Part shown: positions 44,851 through 54,283 of the stretch, piece after piece
How positions within the stretch are numbered: the stretch's first letter is position 1
Layout of the letters: every line of letters starts with the position of its first letter
Assembly: GCF_029433855.1 (NCBI RefSeq)
Contig: NZ_JAROAU010000003.1
Location: 2,540,756 to 2,604,755, forward strand
DNA length: 64,000 bases
From: Candidatus Kosakonia sp. 282A-S69
Lineage (GTDB): Bacteria; Pseudomonadota; Gammaproteobacteria; Enterobacterales; Enterobacteriaceae
Reading direction: 5' to 3'
The notes under the pieces: model-generated
Databases searched by the model: none
The model's input: only the letters and a program-made list of their open reading frames with translations
Told to the model about the DNA's origin: nothing
Program-made: the position numbers and the translations under genes

Positions 44851-44963
44851 AAATCCGAAGCCGCACACTACGGTTAACGGATAGCGCTTTACCTACCAGT
44901 AATAATCATAAAAAACGTTCACGCCTGCCGGTAACGCAGGCACTCTTCGGGAAAAGAGAAGAC

Positions 44964-47111
44964 ATGGCAGATTTAACGGGTTGTTATTCCGGGCAAAAAG
45001 GGCGCACGCGCCTCTCTGCGCTCATTTTAAGCGCGCTCGTTTCACCGCTTACGCACGCAGCAGACAACAAAGAGGGCGACACCTTGACGGTGGTGGCGGA
45101 TGCGGCTTCCACCACTAAACAGGCGACCTCTGGCTATCAGCCGCTCAACTCCTCCACCGCCACGCTGACCTCCATGCCGCTGCTGGATATTCCGCAAGTG
45201 GTGAATACCGTCAGCGACCAGGTGCTGGAAGATCAACACGCCACTACGCTTGATGAAGCGCTCTATAACGTCAGCAACGTTGTGCAGACGAATACGCTCG
45301 GCGGCACGCAGGATGCGTTTGTTCGCCGTGGTTTTGGTGCTAACCGCGACGGCTCGGTGATGACCAACGGCCTGCGCACCGTGGTACCGCGCAGTTTTAA
45401 CGCCGATGTCTCAAGGGTGGAAGTGCTGAAAGGCCCGGCCTCAACGCTGTATGGCATTCTCGATCCTGGCGGGCTTATCAACGTGGTGACCAAACGCCCG
45501 CAAACCACTTTTGGCGGCTCCCTCTCCGCCACCTCCAGCAGCTTTGGCGGCGGCACCGGCGAGTTTGACGTTACCGGCCCGATTGCGGGCACGCGGCTGG
45601 CCTGGCGCCTGATTGGCGAGTACCAGAACGAAGATTACTGGCGTAATTTCGGCAAGCAGAAAAGCACGTTTATCGCCCCCTCACTGAGCTGGTTTGGCGA
45701 CAATGCCACCATCAATGTGCTCTACTCCCATCGCGATTATCAGATGCCATTCGATCGCGGCACGATCTTCGATCTTGCCAGCAAACAGCCGGTCAATGTC
45801 GATCGAAAAACCCGTTTTGATGAGCCATTTAATATCACTGATGGTGAATCTGATATCGCGCAGCTAAACGCCGAATATCGCTTTAACAGCCAGTGGACCG
45901 GAAAGCTGGAGTATGGTTTCAGCCAGGATAAATACAGCGATAACCAGTCGCGGGTGATGGCCTATAACGCCGCCACCGGCGGGCTGACGCGTCGGGTGGA
46001 CGCCACGCAGGGATCGACCCAGCGCATGCACACCACGCGCGCCGATCTGCAGGGCAATGTGACGCTCGGTGGTTTTTATAACGAGATCCTAACCGGCGTC
46101 GCGTATGAAAATTACGATCTGCTGCGCACCGATATGATCCGCTGTAAAAATATCAAAGATTTCAATATCTACAACCCGAGCTACGGCGGTGCCAGCAAGT
46201 GCACAACGGTCTCAGCATCGGACAGCGATCAGACCATCAAACAAGAGAGTTACTCGGCGTATGCGCAGGATGCGCTCTATCTGACGGACAACTGGATCGC
46301 CGTCGCCGGGATGCGCTATCAGTATTACACCCAGTATGCGGGCAAAGGGCGTCCGTTTAAGGTCAATACCGACAGCAGTGATGAACAGTGGACGCCGAAA
46401 TTTGGCCTCGTCTATAAAGTTACGCCCTCGATCTCGCTGTTCGGTAACGTGGCGAAAGCCTTTATGCCGCAGTCGTCGATTGCCAGCTATATCGGCGACC
46501 TGCCGCCAGAAACGTCGACCTCCTATGAAGTGGGTGCCAAATTCGATCTGTTCGATGGCGTTACCGCTAATATTACGGCGTTTGACATCCACAAGCGCAA
46601 CGTACTGTATAACGAGATCGTCGGCGATGAGACGGTGGCAAAAACCGCCGGGCGTGTACGCTCCCGCGGCGTCGAAATGGATCTGGCAGGCGCGCTGACG
46701 TCGAATATGAACGTGATTGCCAGCTACAGCTACACCGCGGCGAAAGTGCTGGAAGATCCGGACTACGCCGGCAAACCGTTACCGAACGTGCCGCGTCACA
46801 CCGGTTCGCTCTTCCTGACCTATGACATTCACAATCTCTTTGCGGGTAATACGTTGACCCTCGGCGGTGGCGGACACGGCGTCAGCCGCCGCTCGGCCAC
46901 CAACGGTGCGGATTATTACCTGCCGGGCTATGTCGTCGCGGACGCCTTTGCCGCTTACAAAATGCAGCTGCGCTACCCGGTTACGTTGCAGCTGAACCTG
47001 AAAAACCTGTTTGATAAGACCTATTACACCTCTTCAATGGGCACCAATAATCTGGGTAATCAGATTGGCGATCCGCGTGAAGTGCAGTTCACGGTGAAGA
47101 TGGATTTTTAA
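44964..47111 (+). CDS. TonB-dependent siderophore receptor, FcuA/FhuE-like
   Basis: A 715-residue outer membrane receptor. The signal peptide ends near THAADN, a TonB box (GDTLTVVAD) follows, and the plug contains VLKGPASTLYGILDPGG and LINVVTKRPQ. The barrel ends in F, as usual. It resembles Yersinia FcuA, a ferrichrome receptor. It is divergent from a full siderophore ABC importer, so receptor, importer and FhuF reductase make a complete uptake path. The ATG at 44964 (AAGAGAAGAC upstream) puts the signal peptide at the start; the longer frame does not. Confidence 0.87.
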   Translation: MADLTGCYSGQKGRTRLSALILSALVSPLTHAADNKEGDTLTVVADAASTTKQATSGYQPLNSSTATLTSMPLLDIPQVVNTVSDQVLEDQHATTLDEALYNVSNVVQTNTLGGTQDAFVRRGFGANRDGSVMTNGLRTVVPRSFNADVSRVEVLKGPASTLYGILDPGGLINVVTKRPQTTFGGSLSATSSSFGGGTGEFDVTGPIAGTRLAWRLIGEYQNEDYWRNFGKQKSTFIAPSLSWFGDNATINVLYSHRDYQMPFDRGTIFDLASKQPVNVDRKTRFDEPFNITDGESDIAQLNAEYRFNSQWTGKLEYGFSQDKYSDNQSRVMAYNAATGGLTRRVDATQGSTQRMHTTRADLQGNVTLGGFYNEILTGVAYENYDLLRTDMIRCKNIKDFNIYNPSYGGASKCTTVSASDSDQTIKQESYSAYAQDALYLTDNWIAVAGMRYQYYTQYAGKGRPFKVNTDSSDEQWTPKFGLVYKVTPSISLFGNVAKAFMPQSSIASYIGDLPPETSTSYEVGAKFDLFDGVTANITAFDIHKRNVLYNEIVGDETVAKTAGRVRSRGVEMDLAGALTSNMNVIASYSYTAAKVLEDPDYAGKPLPNVPRHTGSLFLTYDIHNLFAGNTLTLGGGGHGVSRRSATNGADYYLPGYVVADAFAAYKMQLRYPVTLQLNLKNLFDKTYYTSSMGTNNLGNQIGDPREVQFTVKMDF

Positions 47112-47132
47112 GGTTTAACCGCTCACTCTTCT

Positions 47133-47430
47133 GCATTGCCCGATGGCGCTTACGCTTATCGGGCCTACAAAACCATCATCGCTGCGCTTATTGGGCCAGG
47201 GTGTGAGCACACGCTTTTCGTAGGCCGGGTAAGGCGCAGCCGCCACCCGGCATCTCCCATGCATTGCCCGATGGCGCTTACGCTTATCGGGCCTACAAAA
47301 CCATCATCGCTGCGCTTATTGGGCCTGGGTGTAAGCACACGCCTTTCGTAGGCCGGGTAAGGCGCAGCCGCCACCCGGCATCTCCCATGCATTGCCCGAT
47401 GGCGCTACGCTTATCGGGCCTACAACACCC
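47133..47430. repeat. Tandem 128-bp BIME repeat, about 2.3 copies
   Basis: GCATTGCCCGATGGCGCTTA begins at 47133 and 47261, and (with one T lost near its end) at 47389: an exact 128-base period. Copies 1 and 2 differ by only a few bases; copy 3 stops after about 40. Each unit holds two REP-like palindromes (GATGGCGCTTACGCTTATCGG and GTAGGCCGGGTAAGGCGCAG). It lies between the receptor and the gpdQ operon. Confidence 0.9.
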
Positions 47431-47563
47431 TTCGCGCTGCGCTTCCCCGGCACCTTCCCCCATTCCTCCGGTTCATTAAACAGTCACCTGCACGCCATGC
47501 TTTTGCAGCATTGTTTTCACACAATGCCCGCTTTGAAAACGTGTGATGTTTCTTCAGGCAACT

Positions 47564-48436
47564 ATGAAAAAGTACTGGCTTCCGTGGCTTATCCTCTCGC
47601 CGTCGCTGCTGTTTCTGGCGCTCTTCACCTACTTTCCCCTCCTGCGCTCGGTCTACGACAGCCTGTTTGATACGCGCATGGCGAGCGACAACCCGCCCTT
47701 TGTCGGGGCGGCTAACTTTACGCGCTTGCTGGAGGATGGCGTCTTCTGGCAATCGCTGCTCAATAACCTGCTCTATATCCTGCTGACGGTGATTCCGGGC
47801 GTCACGCTGGCGCTGCTGCTGGCCGTTGCGCTGTGGGAAAACCACCGCGTGAACCGCTGGCTGCGTACTGCTTTCTTCTTCCCGATGATTATTCCGATGG
47901 TGAGCGCCGCCGCCCTCTGGCTCTTTATCTTTATGCCTGGCCTCGGCATGCTCGATCACTATCTCGCCGCCCTTTTTGGCCCGATGAATAACAACTGGCT
48001 CGGTCGCAGCAACAGTGCGCTATTTGCGCTGGCGCTGATTGGCGTATGGAAATTCGCCGGCTACTACATGCTCTTTTTTCTCGCCGGCTTGCAGGCCATT
48101 CCCGCTTCCACGCGCGAAGCGGCGGTAATGGAAGGCGCCACGCCGACCCAGGTCTTCTTCAAAGTGACGCTGCCGCTGTTGCGCCCGACGCTGAGCTTTG
48201 TGCTCACCACGGCGCTGATCTACTCCGTAACGCAGATCGATCATGTTGCGGTGATGACCCACGGCGGGCCGGACAACGCCACCACCGTGCTGCTCTACTA
48301 CATCCAGAATCTCGCCTGGGAGACGCACGATCTCGGCAAGGCATCGGCGGCCACCTTCCTGACGCTGGTCGGCCTGTTCATCTTTTCGCTGGTTAACCTG
48401 AAATTGCTGGAAAGAGGCGCACACTATGAGCGTTGA
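47564..48436 (+). CDS. ABC importer permease 1 (UgpA-like)
   Basis: A 290-residue inner membrane permease with six helices and the EAA loop STREAAVMEGATPTQVFFKV (about residue 183). It resembles UgpA and other sugar/glycerophosphate permeases of the CUT1 class. It is first of five genes with gpdQ in the middle, so it likely carries glycerophosphodiesters. The ATG at 47564 follows CAGG; two upstream starts (47543 GTG, 47546 ATG) are possible. The stop overlaps the next start by 11 bases. Confidence 0.88.
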   Translation: MKKYWLPWLILSPSLLFLALFTYFPLLRSVYDSLFDTRMASDNPPFVGAANFTRLLEDGVFWQSLLNNLLYILLTVIPGVTLALLLAVALWENHRVNRWLRTAFFFPMIIPMVSAAALWLFIFMPGLGMLDHYLAALFGPMNNNWLGRSNSALFALALIGVWKFAGYYMLFFLAGLQAIPASTREAAVMEGATPTQVFFKVTLPLLRPTLSFVLTTALIYSVTQIDHVAVMTHGGPDNATTVLLYYIQNLAWETHDLGKASAATFLTLVGLFIFSLVNLKLLERGAHYER

Positions 48437-49313
48437 GATCTCACCTGCTCTCACCCCAGCGGCAGCCACTGCCCGCCCGCGCTGGCTGCGCCTGCGCCAC
48501 TCCCGTTCGTTTACTCTGGCGCTACTGATGAGCTGCCTCGCACTGCTGTGGGTGAGCCCCTTTATCTGGATGGTTTCCTCTGCTTTTAGCGCTACCACGT
48601 TTGGTGAAGAGATGGCCTCGATCCTGCCGCGCTTCCCGCTGACGCTGGATAACTTCCGCGAGGCGTGGCAAAGCGCCGACTGGCTGAGCCTCTACAGCAA
48701 CACGCTGATTTTCACCTTCGGCACCTTCTTCGTGCAGCTTTTTACTATTACAACCGCCGGGTATGTCTTCGCCTGCCATGAGTTTCGTGGCAAGCAGACG
48801 CTGTTCGTCCTCTTTCTGGTGCAGCTGATGATCATGCCGGTGGTCATGATGATCCCCAATATGCTGACGCTGAAAACCTTTGGCCTGCTCAACACCTTAA
48901 CCGGCGTAATGATGCCCTACTTCACCTCGGCGTTTGGCGTGTTCCTGATGCGCCAGGCCTTTCTCGCCATTCCGAAAGAGATTGAAGAAGCGGCACTGAT
49001 GGAGGGGTGTCGCTGGTGGCAGGTGCTGTTCCGCGTGATGTTACCGATGTCGTGGCCGTCACTGCTCGCCTTCGCCACCGTCAGCATTACTTACCACTGG
49101 AACGAGTATTTATGGCCGCTAATGATGCTCAACGATCCCGATAAACAGGTGCTGACGGTGGGTCTGGTGTCGTTTGCCATGGGCGCAGAGTCTGGCGGGC
49201 AGTGGGGGGTGATCAGCGCCGGGACACTGATGGTGTGCCTGCCGCTGATGGTCGCCTTTATCGCGTTTCAGAAACAGTTTCTCCGAAGCTTTGGCTTCTC
49301 CGGCATTAAATAA
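48426..49313 (+). CDS. ABC importer permease 2 (UgpE-like)
   Basis: A 295-residue permease with six helices and the EAA loop [20 protein letters not shown] (about residue 184). It resembles UgpE. It is translationally coupled to permease 1 by an 11-base overlap. gpdQ follows after an 11-base gap. Together with permease 1 it forms the channel of a CUT1-type importer. Confidence 0.88.
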   Translation: MSVEISPALTPAAATARPRWLRLRHSRSFTLALLMSCLALLWVSPFIWMVSSAFSATTFGEEMASILPRFPLTLDNFREAWQSADWLSLYSNTLIFTFGTFFVQLFTITTAGYVFACHEFRGKQTLFVLFLVQLMIMPVVMMIPNMLTLKTFGLLNTLTGVMMPYFTSAFGVFLMRQAFLAIPKEIEEAALMEGCRWWQVLFRVMLPMSWPSLLAFATVSITYHWNEYLWPLMMLNDPDKQVLTVGLVSFAMGAESGGQWGVISAGTLMVCLPLMVAFIAFQKQFLRSFGFSGIK

Positions 49314-49324
49314 GGAGTGTAGTG

Positions 49325-50149
49325 ATGTTTTTAGCGCAAATTTCCGACACCCACTTTCGCAGCCAGCATGAGAAGCTGTATGGGTTTATTGACGTCAATG
49401 CCGGTAACGCCGATGTGGTATGCCAGCTAAACGCCCTGCGCGAGCGCCCGGACGCGGTGGTCATCAGCGGCGACATCGTTAACTGCGGCCAGCCTGAGGA
49501 GTATCGCGTGGCGCGCCAGGTGCTCGGCAGCCTCGACTATCCGCTGTTTGTCATCCCCGGCAATCACGACGACAAAGCGCACTTTCTTGAGTATATGCAC
49601 CCGCTCTGCCCGCAGCTGGGCAGCGATCCGCACAATATGCGTTACGCGATCGATCGCTTCACCACTCGCCTGCTGTTTATTGACACAAGCCTCGCCGGGG
49701 AGTCAAAAGGCTGGCTGACACCGGAGACGCTGAACTGGCTGGAAGCGCAGCTTATGCAAGTCAGAGATCGGCCTACTGCGCTCTTTATGCACCACCCGCC
49801 GCTGCCGCTCGGCAATGCGCAGATGGATCGTATTGCCTGTGAAAATGGTCATCTGTTATTAAATCTGGTTGAGCGTTTCCCGGCGCTGACGCGCATCTTC
49901 TGCGGCCATAACCATAGCCTGACCATGACCCAGTATCGCCAGGCGACGATTGCCACCATTCCTGCCACCGTGCATCAGGTGCCGTACTGCCACAAAGATA
50001 CCCGCCCCTATTACGATATGTCGCCGCCCGCCTGCCTGATGCATCGCCAGATTGGCGAGCAGTGGGTCAGCTACCTGCATCCACTCTCTCACTACCCTGG
50101 CCCGTGGCTCTACAACCCGCAGATCAGCTGCCCGCTGGATGAGCGCTAA
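49325..50149 (+). CDS. gpdQ: Glycerophosphodiesterase GpdQ (binuclear metallohydrolase)
   Basis: A 274-residue cytoplasmic enzyme that hydrolyses glycerophosphodiesters to glycerol-3-phosphate and an alcohol; it is also known for promiscuous phosphodiester and phosphotriester cleavage. All metal-site residues of Enterobacter aerogenes GpdQ are at the same numbers: D8, H10, D50, N80, H156, H195 and H197 (ISDTHF, SGDIVN, PGNHDD, FMHHPP, CGHNHS). It sits inside an ABC importer operon between the permeases and the ATPase. The start is the ATG at 49325, after AAGGAGTG. Confidence 0.96.
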   Translation: MFLAQISDTHFRSQHEKLYGFIDVNAGNADVVCQLNALRERPDAVVISGDIVNCGQPEEYRVARQVLGSLDYPLFVIPGNHDDKAHFLEYMHPLCPQLGSDPHNMRYAIDRFTTRLLFIDTSLAGESKGWLTPETLNWLEAQLMQVRDRPTALFMHHPPLPLGNAQMDRIACENGHLLLNLVERFPALTRIFCGHNHSLTMTQYRQATIATIPATVHQVPYCHKDTRPYYDMSPPACLMHRQIGEQWVSYLHPLSHYPGPWLYNPQISCPLDER

Positions 50150-50153
50150 AACT

Positions 50154-51227
50154 ATGTTAAGACTCAATCAGATAAGTAAAAGCTTCGATGGCAACGCGGC
50201 GCTGAGCGCGGTTTCGCTGGAGATAGCCGACGGCGAATTTGTGGTGCTGGTCGGGCCATCCGGCTGCGGCAAAAGCACGCTGCTGCGGCTGATCGCCGGA
50301 TTAGAGAGCGTCAGTCGCGGAGAGATCTGGCTCGACAATCAGGAGATCACCTCTTTTTCGCCGCGCGATCGCAACTTTGCGATGATCTTCCAGAACTACG
50401 CCCTCTTCCCGCATCTGTCGGTGCGCGACAATATTACCTTTGGCATGAAGGTGCGTAACGAAGAGCGAGCAAGCTGGCAACCGCGGCTGGAACACGTAGC
50501 GCAGATGTTGCAGCTCGATACGCTGCTGGAGAGAAAACCGGCGAAGCTTTCTGGCGGCCAGCGTCAGCGCGTGGCGATGGCGCGCGCTATCGTGCGCAAC
50601 CCGAAGCTCTTTTTGATGGATGAACCGCTCTCCAACCTCGATGCCCGCCTGCGCAGCGATGTGCGCGACAGCATCATGGCGATGCACCAGCAGTTACAGA
50701 TAAGCACCATCTACGTGACTCACGATCAGACCGAAGCGATGTCGATGGCCGACCGCATCGTGGTGATGAATGGCGGGCATGTGCAGCAGGTGGGCCGCCC
50801 GGAAGAACTTTATGCGCACCCGACGAACCTCTTTGTCGCAGGGTTTATCGGCTCACCGGCGATGAACCTGCAACGGCTGCTCTGCGCCGGGGGCGACGTG
50901 CTACTGGGCGAGCAGCGCCTGCCGCTGCCGGTTCACGCCCGCCATCATGCTGAGGTGTGGCTCGGCATTCGCCCGGAACATATCACCGATACGCCAGCAG
51001 CAGGTCATCTGGTGCTGCCAGCGACCGTCATCCAGCGCGAACTGATGGGGGCGGATTACCAGCTGTATCTCTCCACGCCTATCGGCAACCTGCGCTACAT
51101 CCGCCGTCACCGGGGAGATGTTCCCAACAAAGGGGAGACACTCAGCGTCGGCTTTTCACCTTTTGATTGCCACCTTTTTGCTGCCGATACGCAGCGTAAT
51201 TTAGCCCAGGAGAGAGACCATGCATAA
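50154..51227 (+). CDS. ABC importer ATPase (UgpC/MalK-like)
   Basis: A 357-residue CUT1-class ATPase. Walker A is GPSGCGKSTLL (about 36-46), the signature LSGGQRQRVAMARA is near 134, and Walker B is LFLMDEPLSNLDARL. The C-terminal TOBE/regulatory domain (about 240-357, WLGIRPEHI) is of the MalK/UgpC type. It starts 4 bases after gpdQ and overlaps the binding-protein gene by 8 bases. It energises import of the GpdQ substrate. Confidence 0.92.
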   Translation: MLRLNQISKSFDGNAALSAVSLEIADGEFVVLVGPSGCGKSTLLRLIAGLESVSRGEIWLDNQEITSFSPRDRNFAMIFQNYALFPHLSVRDNITFGMKVRNEERASWQPRLEHVAQMLQLDTLLERKPAKLSGGQRQRVAMARAIVRNPKLFLMDEPLSNLDARLRSDVRDSIMAMHQQLQISTIYVTHDQTEAMSMADRIVVMNGGHVQQVGRPEELYAHPTNLFVAGFIGSPAMNLQRLLCAGGDVLLGEQRLPLPVHARHHAEVWLGIRPEHITDTPAAGHLVLPATVIQRELMGADYQLYLSTPIGNLRYIRRHRGDVPNKGETLSVGFSPFDCHLFAADTQRNLAQERDHA

Positions 51228-52530
51228 GCTAATGCGAGCGCTTACTTACAGTATAACCCTTGCGATAAGCGCCACTGCGGCTGCGCAGGAGAAGATAGAC
51301 TTTATGTTTCCGGCCCCGGTCGATGGCAAGCTGACGATGGAGATGACGCGCATCATCAACGCCTTCAACGACTCGCAAAAAGAGGTTGAGGTGCGCGGCA
51401 TTTTTACCGGCAACTACGACACGACTAAGATGAAAGCCGAGTCTGCGCAGAAGGCGGGCCAGCCGCCTGCGCTGGTGATCATGTCCGCCAACTTCACCAC
51501 CGATCTGGCACTGAAAGATGAAATTCTGCCGATGGATGAGCTGTTCAAATATGGCGATAAAAAAGCGGGCGATTTCCTGCAAAGCGCCTTCTGGCCTGCG
51601 ATGCATAAGAATGCGCAGGTGATGGGTGTCACCTATGCTATTCCGTTCCACAACTCAACGCCGATCCTCTACTACAACAAAACACTCTTTGACCAGGCGG
51701 GCATTACACAGCCGCCACAAGACTGGAAAACGCTGCTGGAGGACGCGAAAAAATTGACGGACCAGAGCAAAGGTCAATGGGGCATTATGCTGCCCTCCAC
51801 CAATGACGATTACGGCGGCTGGATCTTCTCTTCACTGGTGCGCGCCAACGGTGGCAACTACTTCAATGAAAACTTCCCGGGCGAAGTCTATTACAACGCG
51901 CCGACCACCATTGGCGCGCTGCGCTTCTGGCAGGATCTGATCTACAAAGAGAAAGTGATGCCTTCCGGCGTGCTGAACTCAAAACAGATCAGCGCCGCCT
52001 TCTTCTCCGGCAAGGTCGGGATGACGATGCTGAGCACCGGCGCGCTCGGTTTTATGCGCGAGAACAGCAAAGGTTTTGAACTGGGCGTGGCGATGATGCC
52101 TGCTCAGCTTCAGCGCGCGGTACCGATTGGCGGTGCCAGCCTGGTGAGCTTTAAAGGCATTTCAGACGCGCAGAAAAAAGCGGCTTATACCTTTATGACC
52201 TACCTCATCAGCCCCGAGGTGAACGGCGCATGGAGCCGCTTTACCGGCTACTTCTCGCCGCTGAAAGCGACCTACGACACGCCGGAGATGAAAGCCTATC
52301 TCAAGCAGGATCCGCGCGCGGCGATTGCACTGGAGCAGCTACAGTATGCGCACCCGTGGTACTCCACTTACGAAACCGTCGCCGTACGCAAAGCGATGGA
52401 GAACCAGCTCGCCGCGGTGGTAAACGATGAGAAAGTGACGCCGGAAGCGGCGGCGGCTGCGGCACAAAAAGAGGCGGATACGCTGATGAAGCCCTACGTC
52501 GATAAAACGGCGTTGCAGGCGGTGAAATAG
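51220..52530 (+). CDS. ABC importer substrate-binding protein (UgpB-like)
   Basis: A 436-residue periplasmic binding protein with a signal peptide (about residues 1-22, cleaved near ATAAAQ). It has the class I/CUT1 binding fold, with FPAPVDGKLTMEMTRIINAF near the start and YAIPFHNSTPILYYNK near residue 146, as in UgpB. It is last in the operon and overlaps the ATPase gene. The expected ligand is glycerol-3-phosphate or a glycerophosphodiester such as glycerophosphocholine, by link with gpdQ. Confidence 0.9.
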   Translation: MHKLMRALTYSITLAISATAAAQEKIDFMFPAPVDGKLTMEMTRIINAFNDSQKEVEVRGIFTGNYDTTKMKAESAQKAGQPPALVIMSANFTTDLALKDEILPMDELFKYGDKKAGDFLQSAFWPAMHKNAQVMGVTYAIPFHNSTPILYYNKTLFDQAGITQPPQDWKTLLEDAKKLTDQSKGQWGIMLPSTNDDYGGWIFSSLVRANGGNYFNENFPGEVYYNAPTTIGALRFWQDLIYKEKVMPSGVLNSKQISAAFFSGKVGMTMLSTGALGFMRENSKGFELGVAMMPAQLQRAVPIGGASLVSFKGISDAQKKAAYTFMTYLISPEVNGAWSRFTGYFSPLKATYDTPEMKAYLKQDPRAAIALEQLQYAHPWYSTYETVAVRKAMENQLAAVVNDEKVTPEAAAAAAQKEADTLMKPYVDKTALQAVK

Positions 52531-52541
52531 GGATTTTCCAG

Positions 52542-52565
52542 GCCCGCAGGGAAGCGGGACTTTTT
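52542..52565 (+). terminator. Terminator of gpdQ/ABC operon
   Basis: CCCGC pairs with GCGGG around AGGGAA and is followed by ACTTTTT. Confidence 0.7.
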
Positions 52566-52584
52566 CAGTAAGCACTCACTAACG

Positions 52585-53043
52585 TTAAAGTATCAGGCTT
52601 AGCGTCGCCTGGCGGCTTTGCGCGTCGTAAGAGAGTGAAAAGGTCTCTGCGGCGGTGCCATCGGGTTTTCGCCACTCTTCTGCGCGGGTGATCGGGTGTG
52701 GATCGCGTTCATAACCGAGGCTTTTCAGGTAGTGCCGCAGCGCCTCGACGCTCTCTTTGCTGGCATTATCAAAAATAATGCTGTTGGTTGAGGGATAACC
52801 GTCACCATTATGAAACTCAAAATGATGGTCCGAAGAGATACGCGGCGCTTGCGCAATCGCCTTTTCGGTCAACAGGTTGTAATCCCACACATTGCGCTCG
52901 GTGTAGACCGTGGTTTCCCCCAGCCCGGAGAGCATCAGCCAGAGCAGAAAAAAGAGCACCAGAGCGAGTGAAACCACAAACAGGCTGCCGCACTTCACTA
53001 TGCGCAAAAGGATTGCCGTGGGTGCGTGGGGCTTTCGCATCAT
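52585..53043 (-). CDS. Small membrane protein of unknown function
   Basis: A 152-residue protein with one strong N-terminal TM helix (about 20-42, FVVSLALVLFFLLWLMLSGL) and a periplasmic or cytoplasmic domain of about 105 residues containing HFEFHNGDGYPSTN and a final beta-rich stretch. I do not recognise the family. It lies 55 bases downstream of the ParB-like gene on the same strand, so the two may be co-transcribed. No function is claimed. Confidence 0.7.
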   Translation of the reverse strand: MMRKPHAPTAILLRIVKCGSLFVVSLALVLFFLLWLMLSGLGETTVYTERNVWDYNLLTEKAIAQAPRISSDHHFEFHNGDGYPSTNSIIFDNASKESVEALRHYLKSLGYERDPHPITRAEEWRKPDGTAAETFSLSYDAQSRQATLSLIL

Positions 53044-53098
53044 TATCTTTTTATCCTGCGCATCGTTGCACCGTCATTTAACGCTTTGATCTTTATAG

Positions 53099-54136
53099 CT
53101 ACTCTTCGCGCGCCATAATCTTCCCGATAAAGGCATCAAGCTGATGGTGCTGCAGGTAGGTTTTCACCTGACGCTCCCAGCCAGAGCCATCGCCGAGCAC
53201 CGCGCGGCTGTGGGTCGGGGCGTAGAGATAACGCGTATCGTAGAGGTTAATCAGCGACTGGTTCATCGCATCAATATTGGCCGGCGTTTTCTTGCCCTTC
53301 TCTTGCTGGATAGCCAGCGAACGCAGCACTTTTTGCCGCGCCTCTTCATCAGGCGTCCAGGATTGCTCGCTCAGTTCGCTCAACACCAGAAACTGCGGCT
53401 GATACTCTTCCGCCAGCGCGGCCTGCAACCGGTCGTGCCCGTCGAGGATGACGAACGAGGCAAGCCCGGCGATATACCACACCAGAATCGGCGGCAGTGC
53501 GTTTTCGCGGCACTTCTTGCGCCACCACTTTACGCGCCCGGACTCTGCATCCACCGCGTAGCGGCTCAGCAGCAGATGACCGCCCCACCACCAGTCAACC
53601 CACTTCACCTTTTCCGGGTTTTGCAGATCGGGAAAATCTTCACTGTAGAGCGACCAGTTCACGCCGATATAGCTGCTGTGATCGGGCGTCTCAAAACGCC
53701 ACTTCTCGCGCGGCACTTTGCGGTTGCACACATAGGGCGCCTGTGGCTTTGCCGCTAACATCGGGCGCAGCAGCCAGCGGCGCGCTGGCAATAGCGGAAC
53801 GGGCGCTTCCATCAATTGACGGGCAAAGTAGCGGCACCAGTGGCTGATCCAGTTCTCTTCACCGGCCCGTTTGGCGCTCTCCACGTCTGCCGAGTTGATG
53901 GCAGGCAGCAGCAGATCCTGGCCGGGGTGGCCGGCGTTAAACACCAGCCAGACGCCGGAGTGATCGTTGAGCATCGTTGCCCAGAAGAGCGGTTCGCCGT
54001 TGACCTGTAGCGCCATGCGCCCATTGTTGCCGCTCTGCATCTCCATCGCCTGCCCGCTGCCTTCGCGCACCACCAGCTCCAGCCCCTGCCAGCGATCCTG
54101 CCGATCGTGCAGATCTTTCCACCAGTACTCACTCAT
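53099..54136 (-). CDS. Protein with ParB/sulfiredoxin-like DGHDRL motif
   Basis: A 345-residue soluble protein, not recognised overall. Near residue 225 it reads PPILVWYIAGLASFVILDG then HDRLQAALAE, which fits the ParB/Srx-like fold (usual form DGHHRLxAA) found in partition proteins, nucleases and sulfiredoxins. The N-terminal half is rich in tryptophan (YWWKDL, WVDWWWGGH). No parA, plasmid or phage gene is close. A nucleotide-binding or enzymatic role is possible but unproven. It is divergent from the PD-(D/E)XK gene. Confidence 0.65.
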   Translation of the reverse strand: MSEYWWKDLHDRQDRWQGLELVVREGSGQAMEMQSGNNGRMALQVNGEPLFWATMLNDHSGVWLVFNAGHPGQDLLLPAINSADVESAKRAGEENWISHWCRYFARQLMEAPVPLLPARRWLLRPMLAAKPQAPYVCNRKVPREKWRFETPDHSSYIGVNWSLYSEDFPDLQNPEKVKWVDWWWGGHLLLSRYAVDAESGRVKWWRKKCRENALPPILVWYIAGLASFVILDGHDRLQAALAEEYQPQFLVLSELSEQSWTPDEEARQKVLRSLAIQQEKGKKTPANIDAMNQSLINLYDTRYLYAPTHSRAVLGDGSGWERQVKTYLQHHQLDAFIGKIMAREE

Positions 54137-54283
54137 CCTCTTCTCCTCGCAACCACACCCGCAAAGTGTAAGGCAAAGTTGCCGCCGGGATAACTACCAG
54201 AATCGCTTTACCCGGTAATAACATTAAAGGAACAGGGGCTTTCTGCCGTTACTACTTATCCTTACTTTGTGAAAGGAACCACA

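Larger units (their letters stand above)
44526..44963. other. Divergent iron-controlled region
   Basis: A 438-base spacer between the ABC operon and the FcuA-like receptor. It holds the two Fur-like boxes annotated at 44581-44599 and 44832-44850. An AT-rich stretch lies at 44695-44750. A frame extension of the receptor to 44832 runs through the Fur box, lacks an SD and is not taken as coding. Confidence 0.5.

Noticed and set aside
44832-44963. N-terminal extension of the FcuA-like receptor to 44832
   Set aside because: It runs through the Fur-like box, has no SD and would place 44 residues before the signal peptide.
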